A DNA stretch of 64,000 nt from Variovorax sp. Root411 (GCF_001425205.1 NZ_LMDW01000012.1:335479-399478), one strand, 5' to 3'; numbered from the stretch's first letter, positions 51,945 through 61,622 are shown. Notes: generated by a model not told the origin, from the sequence alone. A program made the numbers and translations.

Positions 51945-53894
51945 CTATTTGAACTCGTGCGCCACCACGGGCGCCGACTTGCTGTCCTGCACCGTCACCC
52001 GCTGCCGGTAGACCTCAAGGTCGCCGTTGCGCACTTCGATGTTGTAGATGCCCGGGCGCAGCGACAGCGACTTGAGCGGCGGGCTCACGCCGCGGTCCGC
52101 GCCGTCGACGAACACCTGGCCCCATGGGCGGACGTTGAACTGCACGCGGCCCAGGCCCGGCGCCGCCGCGGGCGCAGGGGTGGGGGCGGCGCCCGTCGTG
52201 CCGGGTGCCGCGCCCGCTACGGCCGTGGTACCCGGCGGCTGCGTGCCCGGTGCGAGGGGCACGGACGGCGGCGAGAGCCGGTTGATCTCGGCGAGGGCGT
52301 TGCGCGCCTCGCGCGCATGCAGGCCGCGGCGGTAGCGGCGCAGGTAGGCTTCGTAGCCTTCGCGCGTGTTCTCGGTCTGCGCGAGATTCCAGTCTTCGGC
52401 CTCGGCGGTGGCCAATGCAGATTCGGGCGGCGTGGCCGGCGGGACGACCGGCACGGCCTCCAGCGGCGCCAGCGGACCGGTGGCGGCAGCAGGCGCGCTG
52501 GCCGGCGCGGCGGGCTGCGGTGCGGCGGGTGCGCCGGCCACGGGCGGCGGCACGCCATCGGTGGCGGGCGGCATCGCCACCGGCGGCGCGGTGCTGCTCG
52601 ACATCGGCGCGGCTGGCGGTGGCGGCGCCGGCACCATCGCGGTCTTGGCGTCCTGCTGCTGCATGCCCGAGGTCAGGCGCAGGCCGATCCAGCTTCCCAC
52701 GGCCACGAGCGCGATCACGAGCCCGCTCACCAGGCCCCACCGCGGGAATGTGGTTTTCTTTTTCTGCGCGGGCGCCGCGACCTTGCGGCCAGGCGCCTTC
52801 GGCAGCTCGGGCGCTGCCATCGCCACCGGCACCGGTTCCAGTGGCGCCGGCGCCGACTCCGGCGAGAACTGCTGCGGCACCAGCGGCGGAGGCGGCGGCG
52901 TTGCCGGCACGGGCGCCGTGGGAATGATCACCGTCGGCGCGCCCATGCCACCCACGTAGATGTCGCCGAGCTTCACCAACCCCAGTTCGGCAGCGAAGGC
53001 GGCCACGGTCTGCGTGCGGTCCTTGCTGTGCACGGCCAGCGTGTGGTCGACCGCGGCGCAGAAGGCCGGGCTCAGGTCGGCGCGGCCCATCGACGACAGC
53101 GGCACGTAGGCGTCCTGCACGCTGCGCACCACGGCCGAGGGCGGCGGATGGCCCGTGACCGCGCGGTACAGCACCGCGCCCAGCGCATACATGTCGGTCC
53201 ACGCGCCCTGCAGCAGCGTGTTGTCGTCGGCGTACTGCTCGATGGGCGAGTAGCCCGACTTCACCATCACCGCCACCTCGTCGACGAGGTCGGCGATCGA
53301 TTTGCGCGCCGCGCCGAAGTCGAGCAGCACCGGCAGGTCGTCCTGCTGGATGAAGATGTTGTCGGGCGCGATGTCGCGGTGGAAGCACTGGCTGCGGTGC
53401 AGCGTCTCGAGGGCGCCCAGCAGCGGCCCGAGCATGCCGACCAGCCAGGGCTCGGCGATCTTGCCCGGCTCCTGTTCGGCGAGGCGGCGCAGCGTGCGGC
53501 CCTTGTAGAGCTGGATCGCCATGTAGGCGGTGGAATTGGCCTCCCAGAAGCGATGCACGCGCACCAGCGCCGGGTGGCTGAACTGCGCGAGCGTGCGTGC
53601 CTCGTTGATGAAGCTGCGCAGGCCTGCCTGGAAGGTGGCCGTGACCCGCTCGGAACGCACGTGCACGCTGTTGTCGCCCACGCGGCGCGCGAGCATCGAG
53701 GGCATGTATTCCTTGATCGCGACCTCGCGCTGCAGCGAGTGGTCGTAGGCCCGGTAGACGATGCCGAAGCCGCCTTCGCCGATCACCTCCAGCAGCTCGA
53801 ATTCGTCAAGCCGGTGGTTCACGCCCAGCGGATGCGGCCGTTCCTCCTGCGTGTCGGCCGGCGGGCTTGCGGTGCCGTGCGTCGTGGTCGTCAT
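51945..53894 (-). CDS. ppkA: T6SS-associated serine/threonine protein kinase with PEGA domain
   Basis: A 649-residue membrane-anchored kinase. Kinase domain at about residues 33-290: glycine loop GEGGFGIVY, K61 (VAIKEY), D174 (FHRDIAPDN) and D192 (DFGAAR). Then an Ala/Pro linker, one membrane segment at about 385-402, another Ala/Pro linker, and a C-terminal PEGA-like domain (VFVDGADRGVSPPLKSLSLR). The HRDIAPDN form, with alanine where many kinases have lysine, is usual for PpkA relatives. In Pseudomonas PpkA phosphorylates an FHA protein to activate type VI secretion; an FHA gene lies at 62.7 kb. No matching phosphatase gene is visible. Confidence 0.87.
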   Translation of the reverse strand: MTTTTHGTASPPADTQEERPHPLGVNHRLDEFELLEVIGEGGFGIVYRAYDHSLQREVAIKEYMPSMLARRVGDNSVHVRSERVTATFQAGLRSFINEARTLAQFSHPALVRVHRFWEANSTAYMAIQLYKGRTLRRLAEQEPGKIAEPWLVGMLGPLLGALETLHRSQCFHRDIAPDNIFIQQDDLPVLLDFGAARKSIADLVDEVAVMVKSGYSPIEQYADDNTLLQGAWTDMYALGAVLYRAVTGHPPPSAVVRSVQDAYVPLSSMGRADLSPAFCAAVDHTLAVHSKDRTQTVAAFAAELGLVKLGDIYVGGMGAPTVIIPTAPVPATPPPPPLVPQQFSPESAPAPLEPVPVAMAAPELPKAPGRKVAAPAQKKKTTFPRWGLVSGLVIALVAVGSWIGLRLTSGMQQQDAKTAMVPAPPPPAAPMSSSTAPPVAMPPATDGVPPPVAGAPAAPQPAAPASAPAAATGPLAPLEAVPVVPPATPPESALATAEAEDWNLAQTENTREGYEAYLRRYRRGLHAREARNALAEINRLSPPSVPLAPGTQPPGTTAVAGAAPGTTGAAPTPAPAAAPGLGRVQFNVRPWGQVFVDGADRGVSPPLKSLSLRPGIYNIEVRNGDLEVYRQRVTVQDSKSAPVVAHEFK

Positions 53895-53940
53895 GCTTCT
53901 TCTCCTGCGGGGCGGTCGCTCTCATGGCTCATCTGGTGCT

Positions 53941-54654
53941 TCATGCCCATGGCACGTGTCCCTGCGAAAACAACTTGGAAAACAACGGTGTGTTGAGGCC
54001 GCCGCCATGGGCGGCGGTGCGCAGCGGCGATCCATCGGCCTGGTTGGTCCACCAGTAGCTGGTGCTGCCGAAGGGGTCGAAACACAGTGGAAGCTCGGGC
54101 CAGCCCAGGCGCTGCTGCGCCTTCGCGCCGCCGGCAGCGGGCCCGAGGATCGAGAGGATGTCGTCCGAGCCGCCGCTGGCGGTCTGGAAGCCGGCGCGGC
54201 CCGCGGCCAGCACCTGGCTGTCGAACTGGTCGGGTGCCACCCCGTGGCGAATGGCCTGCAGCAGCACGCTGCCGCATTGCCAGTACCACTCGGCCGAGCC
54301 TTCGAGCACCGAGGGGCGGTAGCCCTGCGCGGCCACCTGCAGCGTGATGCACACGGGGTAGTAGCGGCCCACGCGGTCGCAGCTCGGCGCGATGCAGCCG
54401 AACTGCACGGCGTCGACGCCATGCGTGGCGGGAATGGCGAAGTTCCACACCGGCGCCACCGCGTAGTGCCGCGTCATCGCATCGGGCCAGCGTTTGAAGC
54501 TGCCCAGGCCGTTCTGCATCCAGCGATCCCACCAGGCCTGCAGCTCGCGCGGCATGCGGCGGTAGAGAAAGTCGCCGGCGGCCGGCAGTTTGCCGTACCA
54601 GCCGATCTGTTCGTCGACGGGTACCCAGGCTTGGGGGGGAACGCTGCTGTTCAT
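53941..54654 (-). CDS. tagF: Type VI secretion-associated protein TagF
   Basis: A 237-residue protein of the TagF/ImpM family. Family wording: GWYGKLPAAGDFLYRRMPRE near the N-terminus, WDRWMQNGLGSFKRWPDAM and GRYYPVCITLQVA. TagF is a post-translational repressor of type VI secretion in several species. It lies 46 bp before ppkA. It is separated from tssM by a 338-bp gap filled by copy E of the dispersed repeat. Confidence 0.92.
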   Translation of the reverse strand: MNSSVPPQAWVPVDEQIGWYGKLPAAGDFLYRRMPRELQAWWDRWMQNGLGSFKRWPDAMTRHYAVAPVWNFAIPATHGVDAVQFGCIAPSCDRVGRYYPVCITLQVAAQGYRPSVLEGSAEWYWQCGSVLLQAIRHGVAPDQFDSQVLAAGRAGFQTASGGSDDILSILGPAAGGAKAQQRLGWPELPLCFDPFGSTSYWWTNQADGSPLRTAAHGGGLNTPLFSKLFSQGHVPWA

Positions 54655-54698
54655 TTCTGTTTTTCTACCGCGTCGGCGCGTGACGCCAGAACGGGAGC

Positions 54699-54955
54699 GT
54701 TTGGGGTGCGTGCGAATGACACCGGGTACTCCCCTCCGCGAATGTCCCCCGGCCTGCGGCCTCCTCCTTTATTTCGCTGCGGGGAGCACCCAGTGCCATT
54801 CGCACATGGGCGCTGCCGTTGTGTTGGCCGTTCGAGCGCTGCGCCCATCGCTCACGCCGATGGGGTGCCTTGCGCAGCGAAATAAAGGAGGAGCCCGAAG
54901 GGCGGAGGACATTCGCGGAGCAAGGTACCCCGTCGGCGTGAGCGCGCCCCGCACA
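54699..54955 (+). repeat. Dispersed composite hairpin element, full copy E (between tssM and tagF)
   Basis: The T module (54711-54804) has arms TGCGAATGACACCGGGTACT and its partner ending GCCATTCGCA: both arms differ from the GTGCACAGG of copies A and C but still pair. Apical GGCC-TGC-GGCC. The spacer forms its own stem ATGGGCGC/GCGCCCAT. The K module (54849-54944) has arms CGCTCACGCCGA/TCGGCGTGAGCG and apical GCCC-GAA-GGGC. Ends GTTTGGGGTGCG and CGCGCCCCGCAC. It fills most of the 338-bp gap 54655-54992; the flanks hold nothing evident. Confidence 0.88.
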
Positions 54956-54992
54956 ACGCACGCTGCACCGAATAGAAGAGCGGGGTTTCATC

Positions 54993-57900
54993 CTAGGATT
55001 TCCCGGGGCACGAGAAGCTGTTCATCTGCGGCAGGCGCAGCGGGTTGTAGACGCTGTTGGCCGTCACCGCGAGCACCACCTTCCTGCCCTGCAGGTCGAA
55101 GCTCGCATTGAACGATTCGGGCGAGTTGCCCGCGGAGATCGAGGCCTTGTCGAACAGCCGGTGCAGAGCCCACGGCCCTTCGGTCACGATGCCGCCGGCC
55201 GGCGTGCCGTTGGCGGTGGTCACCTGCAGGCGCACCTGGTTGCTGTTGCGCGGGCCGGGCCACTTGACGGTGCTCGGCGCCTGCGGGCCGTGCGCGTAGC
55301 GCACCGTCTGTCCGTCGATGTCGAGCGTGAACTGCGTGAGCGCCGCGTCCATGTCCTCGGGACGGATGTCGATGGTGAACGAGGGCGTGCGGCTGCCCGC
55401 CATGCCCGAGAAGAACACGTCGCGGATGGCCTGCGCCTTCTGGAACGAATCGAGGTACGCCGAGCGCCCCGCCGCGCTGCCGTCCACGCCGCGCTTGAAG
55501 GCCCACGGATTGACCGAGGTGTCGACCTGCGTGACGAGGTTCTTCTGGAAGAAGTCGTCCATCATCCCGCCCGGCGCGAACAGCTGCGCGAAGTCGCCCG
55601 AGGCCACGTCGCGGTTCGAGCCACGCGTGAAGGGGTAGCGCCCCGCGATCGCCTGGTTGCAGAACGAGCCGATGCTGGCCGCCGCGCTCTGCCCGATGTT
55701 CTGCCGCGTCACTGCCGCCGCCTTCGACGACGCGGTGGCCGACAGGTCGTTCAGCATGCCCTGGAACGGCACCGGCAGGCGCCCCGCCTCGGCCTGCACC
55801 TTGGTGACCGAATCGCTGGTGGGCGGGATGTTGCCGCTGCGCAGCGCAGTGTCGGTGGCGGTGAGGAAGTTGTAGAGCTCGTTGATGAGCGCGGCCGTCG
55901 CGTCGATGGGCGCCTGCCCGCCCTGCTTGGGCGCGGTCACCATGCGGCGCAGCGGCTCGAAGTGGTTGTCCACCAGCGACTCGGGGCGGTCCACGCGCGT
56001 GTTGCGGCGCTGGCTGCCGTCGGGCTGGCCGATGAGCTGCTCGATGCGCTCGCGCGTGCTGGCCACGCGGTTCTGCGCCTGATCGAGCAGGCTGCGCGCG
56101 GCCTCGTCGTGGTTGCGCAGCAGGTCGGTCTCGCGCGCCGCGCCGCGGATGAGCCGCGACATCGGCGACTCCGAGGTCGAGAGCACGCGCGTCATCTGGA
56201 TGCTCTGCAGCAGCGAGCGGCTGTCGGCCAGGCGGATGTCGATGAGGTAGTCGTCCCACACCTTGATGTAGTCGGTGAGGTAGAGCCGGCGCACCTCGCG
56301 CAGCAGCAGCTCGCGCGAGGTGATGTCGGCGATGCCCGGCGCGCGGATCTGCAGCACCCAGCGGTCTTCCTGCTCGAGCGAGAGCGTGGTTTCGGCGATG
56401 CGCTTGTCGAAGATGTCCCAGTAGCCGCGGTAGGTGAAGAGCGTGGGAATGCCGTCGGTCAGCGGCTTGCCGCTGGCACGGCGGATGACCAGCGCCGACT
56501 CGGCCCCGCCCGCCTCGGCGATGGTGAAGGCATTGGGCGGGCTGGTCTGCAGCAGGATGCGGCGCAGCCGCGCATAAGAGCGCTGCGCCAGCGGCACGCC
56601 GGCCAGGCGCTCGCGCGTCTGCGTGATGAGCCTGTCGTCCTTGGCGAAGGGCGATGTCACCACGCGTCCCGAGAACAGCGCCTTCAGGTGCGATTCGAGG
56701 TTCGCGCGCTGCTCGCGCGTGAGCGAGGCGCCGATCTTGCGGTCCACGTCGGTGAGCAGCCAGGCCTGCAGGAAGTCGGCGTCGTAGCGCTCGGCGTCGT
56801 ACAGCATGAGGTACGCCTTGAGCGCTTCATAGCTGTACTCGGCATCAATCTTCGCGGCCTCGCGCAGCGACTGCTCGACGCGCTGCGCGGCCTGCGGCAG
56901 CAGCACGGTTTCGAGCGCGCGCTGGTACACGCCATCGGTCGCGGCCTGCAGCTTCTCGCCCTGGTAGAGGCCGAAGCGGTAGGAGGTGGGCGGATCGCCG
57001 ATGTCGAAATGGTTCGACTTCGGCAGGTCGCGCAGCTTGTCGAGAATGAGCAGCGAGCTCGCGATGTCGCCGCTCGAATCGACCACCGTCGGCAGCTCGC
57101 CGCGCGCGGCCGCCTTGTTGAAGGCCTTGGCGTTGGTGTCGACCTCGGCCACGTAGTCCTTGTTGTTGCGCCAGCTGTTCACGCAGGCACCGAGAAACAG
57201 CACCAGCAGCACGCCGATGGCGCAGTAGCCCGCGATGTCGATGGCCCGCTTGCGCCGGTACCAGCTCAGGTTGGTGCCGGCCACGCCCGCGTCGCGGAAG
57301 ATCACCTGCTGCAGCAGCTCCTTCAGGAAGTAGCTCTTGCCCGGACCCGGCGGCGGTGCCGGCGGCGCGTTGACCTGCAGGTAGCGCTTGATGGCGCCCA
57401 TCACGCGGTCGAAGGCCGTGCCCTCCTGCGTGCCGCTGGTGAAGTACACGCCGCGCAGCATCGACGCGGCCTCGAACTTCGAGGGGTTGAACACGTCGGC
57501 CAGGAAGGTGCCGAGGATGTCCTCGAAGCTCGCGAACTGCTGCGGCAGCAGGTAGGCCTGGGCGCGGCGCATCGGGTCGGACTCGGCCGCCAGCAGTTCG
57601 GGCAGGCGCTCGTCGAGGCGCTGGTGCAGCAGCTTGTATTCCTGGTGGAAGCGCTCGCGCAGGTCGCCGCTCACCGGGGCCGCGCCCTTGCCCTTGCCGG
57701 CCTTCACGTTCGCCGGGTTGCCCTGGATCGGGAAGGTAAAGCCCCACACCTGCTGCCGCTCGGCGCGGCCCAGCGAGCCGAAGTACTCGTTGAACCCGGC
57801 CAGCAGGTCGGTCTTGGTGACCAGCACGTACACCGGGAAGTCGATGCCCAGGTCATTGCGCAACTCCAGCAGCCGCTTGCGCAGCGCCATGGCATGGCGC

Positions 57901-58658
57901 GCGCGCTGCGCATCGTCGGCCAGCGGCAGGTCGGCGATGCTGATGGTGAGGATCGCACCGTTGATCGGCTGGCGCGGGCGGAACTTCTTCAGCAGCTCGA
58001 TGAAACCCTTCCACTCGCCCTCGTCGGTCTCGCGGTTGCTCTCGTGCGTGGTGTAGCGGCCCGCCGTGTCGATCAGCACCGCCTCGTTGGTGAACCACCA
58101 GTCGCAGTTGCGCGTGCCGCCGATGCCGCGCACGGCGGCCTTGCCGAGCTGGTCGGCAAGCGGAAAGTCGAGGTCGGAATTCACCAGCGCCGTGGTCTTG
58201 CCCGAGCCCGGCGCGCCGATGAAGATGTACCAGGGCAGCTGGTACAGGTACTGCCGGTCGAACAGCGAGAAGCGGCTCGCGGGCTTGCCATCGGCGTCCG
58301 AGCCGAAGCGCATGTTCTTCAGGATGGCCGTGGCGTCGGTGAAGCCGCTCTGCAACTCCTTGATCTCGGGCGCGTCCTCGGGCTTGGCCTCTTTCTCCTT
58401 CTTGGAAGGCGTGCGCAGCTGGTTGAGCAGCTGCGCATTGAGCCTGCGCTCGCGCCACTTGCGGTAGATGACGCGCACGAGCCAGATCGCGAACATCAGC
58501 ACGATGACCGCGATGCGCACGATCTCGTCCTCGAGCGGACGGTAGCGGCCCACGGCGATGGCCGGGCCGATGATCCAGATCAGGAAGGCGAGCGCGAGCA
58601 GGCCCAGGAAGACCCACAGATCGCGGCTGATGAGAAAACGGAAGATGGCGCGCAGCAT
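54993..58658 (-). CDS. tssM: Type VI secretion membrane subunit TssM (IcmF)
   Basis: A 1221-residue inner-membrane protein. Two membrane segments are near the N-terminus (about 11-31 and 47-64), then a cytoplasmic NTPase domain with intact Walker A at 148-155 (GAPGSGKT) and AVLIDTAGRYTTH, a third membrane segment near residue 470-490 (GYCAIGVLLVLFLGACV), and a large periplasmic part ending in the IcmF C-terminal beta domain. It builds the membrane complex with TssL and TssJ. The ATG at 58658 shares one base with the tssL stop. Residues upstream of this ATG in the same frame are shadow and are excluded. Confidence 0.95.
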   Translation of the reverse strand: MLRAIFRFLISRDLWVFLGLLALAFLIWIIGPAIAVGRYRPLEDEIVRIAVIVLMFAIWLVRVIYRKWRERRLNAQLLNQLRTPSKKEKEAKPEDAPEIKELQSGFTDATAILKNMRFGSDADGKPASRFSLFDRQYLYQLPWYIFIGAPGSGKTTALVNSDLDFPLADQLGKAAVRGIGGTRNCDWWFTNEAVLIDTAGRYTTHESNRETDEGEWKGFIELLKKFRPRQPINGAILTISIADLPLADDAQRARHAMALRKRLLELRNDLGIDFPVYVLVTKTDLLAGFNEYFGSLGRAERQQVWGFTFPIQGNPANVKAGKGKGAAPVSGDLRERFHQEYKLLHQRLDERLPELLAAESDPMRRAQAYLLPQQFASFEDILGTFLADVFNPSKFEAASMLRGVYFTSGTQEGTAFDRVMGAIKRYLQVNAPPAPPPGPGKSYFLKELLQQVIFRDAGVAGTNLSWYRRKRAIDIAGYCAIGVLLVLFLGACVNSWRNNKDYVAEVDTNAKAFNKAAARGELPTVVDSSGDIASSLLILDKLRDLPKSNHFDIGDPPTSYRFGLYQGEKLQAATDGVYQRALETVLLPQAAQRVEQSLREAAKIDAEYSYEALKAYLMLYDAERYDADFLQAWLLTDVDRKIGASLTREQRANLESHLKALFSGRVVTSPFAKDDRLITQTRERLAGVPLAQRSYARLRRILLQTSPPNAFTIAEAGGAESALVIRRASGKPLTDGIPTLFTYRGYWDIFDKRIAETTLSLEQEDRWVLQIRAPGIADITSRELLLREVRRLYLTDYIKVWDDYLIDIRLADSRSLLQSIQMTRVLSTSESPMSRLIRGAARETDLLRNHDEAARSLLDQAQNRVASTRERIEQLIGQPDGSQRRNTRVDRPESLVDNHFEPLRRMVTAPKQGGQAPIDATAALINELYNFLTATDTALRSGNIPPTSDSVTKVQAEAGRLPVPFQGMLNDLSATASSKAAAVTRQNIGQSAAASIGSFCNQAIAGRYPFTRGSNRDVASGDFAQLFAPGGMMDDFFQKNLVTQVDTSVNPWAFKRGVDGSAAGRSAYLDSFQKAQAIRDVFFSGMAGSRTPSFTIDIRPEDMDAALTQFTLDIDGQTVRYAHGPQAPSTVKWPGPRNSNQVRLQVTTANGTPAGGIVTEGPWALHRLFDKASISAGNSPESFNASFDLQGRKVVLAVTANSVYNPLRLPQMNSFSCPGKS

Positions 58659-60064
58659 CAGCGGGTGCCTCCGGGCTGCGGCGCGGGAGCGACGGACGGG
58701 GATGCGGAAGTCACAGGTACGCCGGCCACGGGCGCCACCAGCAGCGTCACCTCGACACGCCGGTTGCGCGCGCGGTTGGCGGCGGAGTCGTTGGGCACGA
58801 TCGGGTCGGCATCGCCGCGGCCTTCGGCGCGCAGGCGCTGGGGCCGCGCAAGGCGGGTGGCGATCATCTTCTGCACCGCGTCGGCGCGGGCCTGCGAGAG
58901 CTGCCAGTTGGAGGGAAAGCGCACGCTGCGGATCGGCTGGTCGTCGCTGAAGCCGCTGACCAGCACGTTGCCTTCCACGGCATTGAGCGCATCGGCCACG
59001 CGCGAGAGCACCGGCACATAGCGGTCGAGCACGCGGTCGGAGCCCGAGGCGAACAGGCCGTCGCCGCGCAGCACCACCACGCTGCGGTCGGCCTCGTCGC
59101 GCACGGTCAGCAGTCCGTCGCGGATCTCGGGCTCGAGAAAGCGTTGCAGGCGCGGCGTCGGCGCCGGCATGACGACGGCGCGCTCCGTCTGCGGCAGGCG
59201 CACCGCGTTGACGGCCGCGAAGGCGCCGTCGGAATGGCCCGCCAGGTTGAACGTGAGCAGCGCGAACACGAGCACCAGCAGCACCGCCGCCACCGCACCC
59301 ACCGCCCACACCGGCAGCCAGTTGCGCGTGCGGCGCACGGGCGCGCTCGCGTCCTGCCAGTGCGGCGACAGCGGCACGGCGATTTCACCGCGCGTCTGCC
59401 GGATGATCTGCAGCAGCCGCTGCTTGAGCGTCTCGAGCTGCGTGCGGCCGTTGTCGATGACGCGAAAGCGCCCCTCGAAGCCCATCGCCAGGCAGAAGTA
59501 GATGAGCTCGATCAGGTGCAGGTGCTGCTGCGGGTTCTGCACCAGACGCGACAGCAGCTGGAAGAACTTCTCGCCGCCCCAGGTCTCGTTGTGGAACATC
59601 ACCAGCAGGCTCTGCGACGACCAGATGCTGCCGCCCCACGGCGTGAGCGCGGCGGCCTCATCGACCGCCGTGCACAGGCAATAGCGCGCGCCGATGATCA
59701 CTTCCGGCGAAATGCCCGCCTGCTGTGCACGCGTCTCGAAGCGGCGCACTTCGTCGACGAGGTGCTCGCGCAGTTGCGAGGGCGCGGCATGGTGGCCGGT
59801 GGCACGTATCTGCGGGATCAGGTCGAGCAGCGGATTGGCCGCGGCCACCAGCGGGTTGTTGCCCGCGAGCGCCGTGTCGCCCGCATGCGGGCGCCGCGCG
59901 TCGTGCCACGCGGTGAAGGACTCGGGCTGCGCGCCGAGGCCACCGATACCGCCGCTGCGCGAGGCGGAAGGCATGCCGCCTGCGTCACTGCTCGCGTTGC
60001 CGCCGCCGGGGTTCGGCGGCACGAAACCGCCCGGGCCGACGGCCAAGTCGTTGACACCGTTCAT
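58658..60064 (-). CDS. tssL: Type VI secretion membrane subunit TssL (DotU) with OmpA domain
   Basis: A 468-residue protein. N-terminal Gly/Pro-rich region (1-60), DotU cytoplasmic domain (about 70-255; YCLCTAVDEAAALTPWG, FHNETWGGEKFFQLLSRL), one membrane segment (about 268-292), and a periplasmic OmpA-like peptidoglycan-binding domain (QPIRSVRFPSNWQLSQARAD, ANRARNRRVEVTLL). The extended TssL form with OmpA domain anchors the machine to the wall directly. The ATG at 60064 has GGGAG upstream; a GTG at 60076 would add four residues. The next gene tssM overlaps by one base. Confidence 0.94.
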   Translation of the reverse strand: MNGVNDLAVGPGGFVPPNPGGGNASSDAGGMPSASRSGGIGGLGAQPESFTAWHDARRPHAGDTALAGNNPLVAAANPLLDLIPQIRATGHHAAPSQLREHLVDEVRRFETRAQQAGISPEVIIGARYCLCTAVDEAAALTPWGGSIWSSQSLLVMFHNETWGGEKFFQLLSRLVQNPQQHLHLIELIYFCLAMGFEGRFRVIDNGRTQLETLKQRLLQIIRQTRGEIAVPLSPHWQDASAPVRRTRNWLPVWAVGAVAAVLLVLVFALLTFNLAGHSDGAFAAVNAVRLPQTERAVVMPAPTPRLQRFLEPEIRDGLLTVRDEADRSVVVLRGDGLFASGSDRVLDRYVPVLSRVADALNAVEGNVLVSGFSDDQPIRSVRFPSNWQLSQARADAVQKMIATRLARPQRLRAEGRGDADPIVPNDSAANRARNRRVEVTLLVAPVAGVPVTSASPSVAPAPQPGGTR

Positions 60065-60072
60065 AGACTCCC

Positions 60073-61449
60073 TCACGGACGGATGGCCCAGAACTCCATG
60101 GCCAGCCCGGGAAAGTCACCAGCCAGGTGCATCGCCACGCCGCCGGACTTTTCGAGCTGTCGCCACATGTCGCCGCTCTTGTCGAGTTCGAAGTAGTGGT
60201 AGCCCGCGTTGTACGGAATCTGCCGCGGCGCCACCGGCAGCGGCCGCACCACCACGCCCGGCAGCTGCAGCTGCACGAGGTCGCGGATGCGCTCGACCGA
60301 ACCGATCTTCACCTGCGTGGGGAAGCGCTGCTGGATGGCATCGGCCGGCAGGTCGGCATGCACCGCGAGCACGAAGCCCGCGTTGCGCACCAGCACCGGG
60401 TCGGGCATGCGGCCCACGCGCACGCCGTGGCTGCGCTCTTCGAGTTCGATGGCGATCGCGCTCTGTTCGAGCACCGCCGACAGCGAACGCCGCAGCTCTT
60501 CCAGCAAGGGGCGGATGCAATCGTTGAGGTTGTCGTGGTCGTACACCGGCCACAGCACAGGACGGCGCGTGGGCGAGGTGTGCGTGGCCAGATGGCAAGC
60601 GAGCTTGAGCCAGTCGACGAACAGTTCCTCGGGGTGCACCTGCACGGCCTGCTGTGCGTGCCACGTGAGCGCGAGATAGCGGTTGACCAGTTCAAGCAGC
60701 AGGAAGTCGGAGACTTCGCTCACGCCGCCGCGCCCTGGCTGCGACAGCCGCGAGGCCAATGCCTCGGAGCGCTGCGTGAGCAGGCCGTGCAGCTCGGCGA
60801 CCATGCTGCGCAGCATCGCGTGCGCCGAGGCATCGAGCACCGGCGGAATGTAGTTGGCATCGACCATCAGCTTGTGGTCGGTGCGCCGCTCGATGACGCG
60901 CACCGCGCCGATGGCTTGCCACTCCGCGGTGAGCGAAGAAGCCCGCGCCAGGCGCAGGCGCGGCGAAGCGAGCTGCAGCACGGCGGGGCCGAGCGCAACG
61001 GCATTGCCGTCGTTCACCTCGCGCTCGATCACGCCAAAGCGCGCGGCCGAGCCTTCGTCTTCCGAGAAGATGACTTCTTCGCTGCCCGGCCTGCGCAGCG
61101 GCAGCGCGAGCACGATGAGTTCGTCGGTAAGGTCGTTCGGTACTTCGTAAGGCAGCGGCGCGTCTTCGGCGCCGAACGAAAACGGCGTGCCATCGGGCAT
61201 CACGCCCGCGCCGCCGAGCAGCGACACGCGGCCCAGCGCATACGCGTCGCGATCGATCTCGAGATGCAGCCAACCCCAATAGGCGCCTTGCAGGCCTGCG
61301 GTACGCCGGGTCACGTACTGCTCGACATAGCGTTCCATTTGCTGGAAATGCTGCGGCCGCAGGTACATCCCTTCGGACCACACCACGCGATTCGCCAACG
61401 CCTGCGGATGGGCGCCGTTCTTTGCGGCGCCCGGATTGCGAACTGTCAC
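60073..61449 (-). CDS. tssK: Type VI secretion baseplate subunit TssK
   Basis: A 458-residue baseplate protein that links the membrane complex to the baseplate. Family wording: VVWSEGMYLRPQHFQQMERY near the N-terminus, LGRVSLLGGAGVMPDGTPF and AGYHYFELDKSGDMWRQL near the end. The GTG at 61449 is preferred because AGGAGG lies 7 nt upstream; a TTG one codon before is too close to it. It is 8 nt upstream of tssL. A 173-bp AT-rich gap separates it from tssJ. Confidence 0.94.
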   Translation of the reverse strand: MTVRNPGAAKNGAHPQALANRVVWSEGMYLRPQHFQQMERYVEQYVTRRTAGLQGAYWGWLHLEIDRDAYALGRVSLLGGAGVMPDGTPFSFGAEDAPLPYEVPNDLTDELIVLALPLRRPGSEEVIFSEDEGSAARFGVIEREVNDGNAVALGPAVLQLASPRLRLARASSLTAEWQAIGAVRVIERRTDHKLMVDANYIPPVLDASAHAMLRSMVAELHGLLTQRSEALASRLSQPGRGGVSEVSDFLLLELVNRYLALTWHAQQAVQVHPEELFVDWLKLACHLATHTSPTRRPVLWPVYDHDNLNDCIRPLLEELRRSLSAVLEQSAIAIELEERSHGVRVGRMPDPVLVRNAGFVLAVHADLPADAIQQRFPTQVKIGSVERIRDLVQLQLPGVVVRPLPVAPRQIPYNAGYHYFELDKSGDMWRQLEKSGGVAMHLAGDFPGLAMEFWAIRP

Positions 61450-61622
61450 CAAAAGACCTCCTGGGGAGTGCTCACGTCGAAGCGGAAGATGCGCTGAGGA
61501 GCGGCCTCCCGGTCCACTTGTTTTGCTCTTGATGCTACACGGCGCGTCTTACGTTTTGCACCGCAATTCGCTAGCTAATTTTTCGCACTTTCGTACTAGC
61601 AAATCAAAATTTCGTGAAAAAA
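61450..61622. other. AT-rich gap between tssJ and tssK
   Basis: The 173-bp gap is strikingly AT-rich on its right half (about 61510-61625) in GC-rich DNA. It contains the short inverted repeat GCTAG...CTAGC and runs such as AATTTTTCGCAC. No ORF or terminator is seen. It may hold a promoter for the tssK-tssL-tssM run, but no clear -35/-10 pair was found. Confidence 0.35.

Noticed and set aside
55161..59021. A 1286-codon open frame on the plus strand opposite tssM and tssL
   Set aside because: It is the GC-driven antisense shadow of two clearly recognised T6SS genes; its translation is low-complexity Arg/Ala/Gly/His-rich with no domain.
58659..59309. N-terminal extension of the tssM frame
   Set aside because: It overlaps tssL out of frame and is arginine-rich; the ATG at 58658 gives the normal TssM start and length.
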